DNA of 64,000 bases from Desulfosporosinus sp. I2. Its GTDB lineage: Bacteria > Bacillota > Desulfitobacteriia > Desulfitobacteriales > Desulfitobacteriaceae. Every line of letters starts with the position of its first letter. Within the stretch, counting starts at the first letter, position 1. A program made the position numbers and the translations under genes. The notes below the pieces were generated by a model. The model saw nothing but the letters and a program-made list of their open reading frames with translations, did not search any database and was not told the DNA's origin. Positions 60,638 to 64,000 of the stretch are shown in pieces. The stretch is from assembly GCF_000960765.1 (NCBI RefSeq), contig NZ_JYNH01000009.1, forward strand, positions 1 to 64,000, given 5' to 3'.

Positions 60638-61576
60638 TCAACCAAATTTTTCGCCAGTTTGGCCGTGCCGACCCTTAAAAAAGTCTTTGGCAGACATCCT
60701 ACGTTTCCCTGCTGGTTGAACTTCCCAAACCCGAAGGATCCCGTCCCCCGTCTGCACTAACAAACCATCTTCGATTACTTGAATAATTTCACCCTGGTCT
60801 AATGACTTCGCACCTTTGTCGACCTGAGGATAAAGAGCGCTTCGCCAAATCTTGAGGTTTTCCCCTCTGAAGATCGTGTAGGCCCCCGGCCAAGGATTTA
60901 GTCCTCGAATCTGATGATGCAAATCGACCGCGCTACGTGACCAATCTATACGTTCATGTTCACGTTTCAGGAGCGGAGCATAATTTGTTTCACCAGTTTG
61001 GGGTATCTGAATTAATTTCTCAAGTTGTAACTTATGCAACGTCTCTATCAGCAATTCTGCACCCAAGGTAGCCAATTGATCATAAATTTCACCCGTTGTC
61101 GCTTCATTGGAAACTACAATTTCGCTTTTTAGCAACATGTCCCCCGTATCTAAGCCTTCGTCCATGAGCATGGTCGTCACGCCTGTTAAGGTTTCCCCAT
61201 TCATTAGTGCCCAATGAATGGGTGCGGCGCCCCGGTATGCAGGAAGTAGAGAAGCATGAACATTAATACACCCTTTTAAAGGGATCTGTAAAATATCCTT
61301 GGATAGAATCTGTCCGTAAGCGACGACAATAATACTCTCAGGTGCCAGATCCTTAAGCAATTGAATTCCTTCGGGCGTTTTTATTCTTGCTGGTTGAAAA
61401 ACAGACAAACCTAATTCCTCAGCAGCAACTTTTACGGGACTAGGTCTTAAGTTCTTTCCTCGTCCAGCCGGTCGATCAGGCTGGGTAAAGACCCCCACAA
61501 CATCATGTCCTTCTCGCACCAAGGCCCTTAAAGTCGGTACGGAATAATCAGGTGTCCCCATAAAAACTAAGCGCAT
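60638..61576 (-). CDS. fmt: Methionyl-tRNA formyltransferase
   Basis: Fmt formylates initiator tRNA. The 312-residue protein has MRLVFMGTPDYSVPTLRAL, the folate-binding and catalytic INVHASLLPAYRGAAPIHWA region and a C-terminal OB domain. It lies downstream of def, separated by heptad repeats. Confidence 0.97.
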   Translation of the reverse strand: MRLVFMGTPDYSVPTLRALVREGHDVVGVFTQPDRPAGRGKNLRPSPVKVAAEELGLSVFQPARIKTPEGIQLLKDLAPESIIVVAYGQILSKDILQIPLKGCINVHASLLPAYRGAAPIHWALMNGETLTGVTTMLMDEGLDTGDMLLKSEIVVSNEATTGEIYDQLATLGAELLIETLHKLQLEKLIQIPQTGETNYAPLLKREHERIDWSRSAVDLHHQIRGLNPWPGAYTIFRGENLKIWRSALYPQVDKGAKSLDQGEIIQVIEDGLLVQTGDGILRVWEVQPAGKRRMSAKDFFKGRHGQTGEKFG

Positions 61577-61592
61577 AACAAACCCCCTTTCT

Positions 61593-61678
61593 CGATGTTC
61601 GAGGCGCGAGGTTCGAGGCTCGAACTAAGTCCGGCATCACTCGCTACCATTGCTTCGCGCATCGTGCCTCGCGCCTCG
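61593..61678. repeat. GC-rich heptad arrays in inverted orientation between def and fmt
   Basis: GTTCGAG, GCGCGAG, GTTCGAG, GCTCGAA run from about 61597 to 61624. The complementary array (CGTGCCT, CGCGCCT, CGCACTT) lies at 61664-61682. As a result CGAGGCGCGAGG (61600-61611) and CCTCGCGCCTCG (61667-61678) are a perfect 12-bp inverted repeat in the fmt leader. Confidence 0.7.
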
Positions 61679-61681
61679 CAC

Positions 61682-62134
61682 TTAGCTGCGATAAGTTTTC
61701 TTAGCCAAATCAATAAATAATATCCCTTCGAGATGATCGATCTCATGTTGTAAAGCACGAGCTAATAAACGGTCGGCATGAATGTCGCACATTTCACCTT
61801 GACGATTTAAACCCTGAACACGAATCTTAGCGGCCCTAACTACATCTCCTGTTATATTCGGAATACTAAGGCACCCTTCTTCTGCGACAGCTTCCCCCTC
61901 TTTTTCCAAAATGACTGGATTTACGAGTTCCACTATTTGATCATCGACCTTAACGACAATGACCCGCTTGGACACCCCAATTTGAGGAGCAGCTAATCCT
62001 ACTCCTTCAGCATCATTCATAGTATCAAGCATATTATTGAGAAGTTTTATAATCGACGCATTAACTTCTTTAACCTCTTTCGCCTTTTCACGCAGCACAT
62101 CCGTCCCTATTTCTACAATCTGATATATAGCCAT
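61682..62134 (-). CDS. def: Peptide deformylase
   Basis: Def removes the N-formyl group. Motifs GVGLAAPQIG, EEGCLSIP and QHEIDHLEGILF supply the metal ligands (Cys and two His). The ATG at 62132-62134 has AAAGGGG nine bases upstream; an ATG two codons earlier is too close to it. Length is 150. It stands in the def-fmt-rsmB order downstream of priA. Confidence 0.96.
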   Translation of the reverse strand: MAIYQIVEIGTDVLREKAKEVKEVNASIIKLLNNMLDTMNDAEGVGLAAPQIGVSKRVIVVKVDDQIVELVNPVILEKEGEAVAEEGCLSIPNITGDVVRAAKIRVQGLNRQGEMCDIHADRLLARALQHEIDHLEGILFIDLAKKTYRS

Positions 62135-62236
62135 ATTCATGAACCCCTTTCTTTAAACCAGTTTATTCCAGATTCTTATGCTCCCATTTTCTTCTCAATA
62201 AGTTCTACTTTTCTGCTCGTTGGGGTTGAGTCCATC

Positions 62237-64000
62237 CTACATTGATAAAGGATTGACTTCAACGTTTAAAACTATCCCATTGCTCGCTGGGCTTTGAAAA
62301 AACCTTTGAATTCCTCGATGCAAAAACGCCCTAAGCAAATCTTGTCGAGTTCCTTTAACCGAAATCTGCCATCTCCATTGATTTTTAAGCCTGGGTAATA
62401 CAGCTGGAGAAGGCCCTAAAATATCCAACTCAGTATTTCCAAATTCAGGGTCTTGCATTCCTTGCAACAAGCAAGCCCCCAAATCATTCGCCCCTTTGAT
62501 AACCCGATCTTCTTTGTCATGAAGTAGCAAAACCCGAATGATGTGCGTGTAAGGTGGGTACTTGCGCTCTTTGCGGTAGCCGATTTCCTCCCAGAAGAAC
62601 CCCTTGTAATCATGATGAGCTGCCCTTACAATGGCATCATCTGTCGGAGAATAGGTCTGAATCACTACCTCACCTGGTTTGACGCTCCGGCCCGCTCGAC
62701 CTGCAACCTGAGTTAATAATTGGAACGTCCGTTCCCTAGCCCGAAAATCCGGCATATTAAGGGTTTGATCGGCGGCAATGACTCCTACTAACGTGACATT
62801 CGGAAAATCAAGGCCTTTAGCCATCATCTGAGTACCTACTAAAATCGAGGCTTCTTGTCGTCGAAATTTCCCTAAAATCTGGTTATGTGCTTCATTAGAT
62901 CGTGTTGTATCAAAGTCCAAACGCAAAATAGGAACCTCTGGTAATAAACTTTGCAGTTCCTCCTCTACTCGCTGTGTCCCCTGCCCAAAAAAGCGAATAT
63001 AGCGACTACCGCAATTCGGACAAGCATGCGGAGGAAGTTCATGGTGGTTACAATAATGGCAACGCATGGCTTGCCCCTGGGTATGATAGGTTAAGGAGAT
63101 ATCACAATTTGGACAACTGACCACATACCCACATTCTCGACAAATCACAAAGGTTGAATACCCTCGGCGATTTAAGAAAAGCATGGTTTGCTCGCCCTTT
63201 TCCATTCTTTCCTGCAATTTCTGTTGAAGTAAGAGGGAAAACATACTCCGATTTCCAGTTTGTAGTTCCTTGCGCATATCGACAATTTCGACCGGCGGTA
63301 AAACACTAGTTCCAATTCGAGAAGACATTGTCAGCATTCGGATTCTGCCTGATTGCGCTGCAGCATAGGCCTCTAGCGAAGGAGTTGCACTCCCCAACAA
63401 GACAACCCCTTTTCTCTGTTCCATCCTCTTACGGGCCACGTCACGCGCGTGATATTTAGGATTCTCGTCCTGTTTATAGGCATTGTCATGTTCTTCATCG
63501 AGTATGATAAGTCGCAAATTTGGTAAAGGGGCAAACACAGCTGAACGTGCTCCGATCACGATCCGTTTTCGCCCTGCCAAAATATCCTCCCAAGCCTTCA
63601 TTTTTTCTTTCGGTCGTATACCAGAGTGCATGATAATAACCTGCTCGCCAAATAGGGTTTCGAAATACTGTGCAACTTGAGAAGTCAGAGAAATTTCTGG
63701 CACCAAAAGAATGGCATCTCCACCTTGGTCCAAAACTTGGGCAATTAACTCACGGTAAACATCCGTTTTCCCACTGCCTGTCACGCCATGCAGCAAAATT
63801 GTCTGAGATGACCCTTCTTCTAGAGCTTTTAATACACTACTCACGGCTGTTGTCTGCTCTAAAGTTAATTTATAAGGTCTTCCACACCTAGAAAAGCAAA
63901 GATCATTGACTCGGTTTCCCGGAAGAAGATCATCCTGTTTATCAACTATTTTTTGGGATGACCCTGCTTCATAGGGAGACACAAAACGCGCTTCTTTTTT
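62237..64000 (-). CDS. priA: Primosomal protein N' (PriA helicase), 5' end beyond the window
   Basis: The frame is open to the window edge; 587 codons are visible and the N-terminal DNA-binding part is missing. Present are Walker A LHGVTGSGKTDVY, DEEH (IILDEEHDNAYK), the zinc-binding insertion (CRECGYVVSCPNCD, CHYCNH, CPNCGS) and helicase motifs QVAGRAGRS. PriA restarts replication at stalled forks. The apparent GTG at 63980-63982 is internal and not the true start. Confidence 0.96.
   Translation of the reverse strand, partial: KKEARFVSPYEAGSSQKIVDKQDDLLPGNRVNDLCFSRCGRPYKLTLEQTTAVSSVLKALEEGSSQTILLHGVTGSGKTDVYRELIAQVLDQGGDAILLVPEISLTSQVAQYFETLFGEQVIIMHSGIRPKEKMKAWEDILAGRKRIVIGARSAVFAPLPNLRLIILDEEHDNAYKQDENPKYHARDVARKRMEQRKGVVLLGSATPSLEAYAAAQSGRIRMLTMSSRIGTSVLPPVEIVDMRKELQTGNRSMFSLLLQQKLQERMEKGEQTMLFLNRRGYSTFVICRECGYVVSCPNCDISLTYHTQGQAMRCHYCNHHELPPHACPNCGSRYIRFFGQGTQRVEEELQSLLPEVPILRLDFDTTRSNEAHNQILGKFRRQEASILVGTQMMAKGLDFPNVTLVGVIAADQTLNMPDFRARERTFQLLTQVAGRAGRSVKPGEVVIQTYSPTDDAIVRAAHHDYKGFFWEEIGYRKERKYPPYTHIIRVLLLHDKEDRVIKGANDLGACLLQGMQDPEFGNTELDILGPSPAVLPRLKNQWRWQISVKGTRQDLLRAFLHRGIQRFFQSPASNGIVLNVEVNPLSM

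Noticed and set aside
7150-61678. CRISPR array
   Set aside because: Repeats are short, irregularly spaced over the whole window, and neither spacers of constant length nor cas genes are present.
1-64000. tRNA or rRNA genes
   Set aside because: No cloverleaf with the T-loop and anticodon pattern and no rRNA segment was recognised on either strand; a covariance scan was not available.

Overview
The window is a stretch of chromosome from an anaerobic, endospore-forming Firmicute of the Desulfosporosinus/Desulfitobacterium type (inference from gene content and order; no search was run). Pointers are a complex I operon that lacks NuoE, NuoF and NuoG, spore genes (gpr, an alpha/beta-type SASP, ylbJ), a FapR-controlled fatty acid cluster and overall synteny with the rpmB to rplS region of Bacillus subtilis. 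Almost every gene lies on the minus strand; ylbJ, gpr and rpmB are on the plus strand.

Layout, left to right. 1-4.7 kb: nuoK(partial)-J-I-H-D-C-B-A, read leftward from one promoter with an unusual repeat-bearing leader. 4.7-13.2 kb: rnhB, rbgA, lepB, rplS, an RNA methyltransferase, trmD, rimM, khpA, rpsP, a repeat-filled 850-bp gap, then ffh and ylxM. 13.3-22 kb: mtaD, mtnA and mtnP (5'-methylthioadenosine salvage) inserted upstream of ylxM-ffh, then ftsY, smc and rnc. 22-30 kb: fabF, a fabK-like gene, acpP, fabG, fabD, fabK, fabH, plsX and fapR, with a promoter and a probable FapR operator upstream of fapR. 30-37.4 kb: rpmF, yceD, ackA, a patatin-like lipase, ylbJ, a coiled-coil protein, rsmD, gpr and a minimal SASP gene. 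37.4-46.4 kb: a UvrD-type helicase, an ATPase remnant, recG, sdaAA, sdaAB, fakA, an Asp23 protein and rpmB. 46.5-50.9 kb: hslO, a RelE/YefM toxin-antitoxin pair in a repeat-rich pocket, thiN, rpe and rsgA. 50.9-64 kb: prkC, a class B PBP, a SEDS protein, prpC, fhaB, fhaA, rlmN, rsmB, a zinc peptidase, fmt, def and priA (5' end cut by the window edge).

How the genes work together: the window gathers translation and secretion housekeeping (ribosomal proteins, tRNA and rRNA modification, SRP and its receptor), fatty acid and phospholipid initiation, a Ser/Thr kinase-phosphatase-FHA-PBP-SEDS module for cell wall control, and sporulation or germination protein turnover. Eight sigma-A-like promoters, one sigma-G-like promoter and about nine terminators can be read directly.

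The intergenic gaps are unusual: they carry several dispersed repeat families (GTTCGAR heptads, GCAAGTC hairpins around a GGGACGGTTCTT core, a 17-bp GAAGACA/TGTCTTC palindrome, AATTCAT palindromes, CTAAACTTCA hairpins). The most interesting candidate is a sigma-G-type promoter followed by a roughly 105-nt stem-loop, pyrimidine-rich linker, terminator unit just upstream of gpr, which looks like an undescribed forespore small RNA or a gpr leader attenuator.
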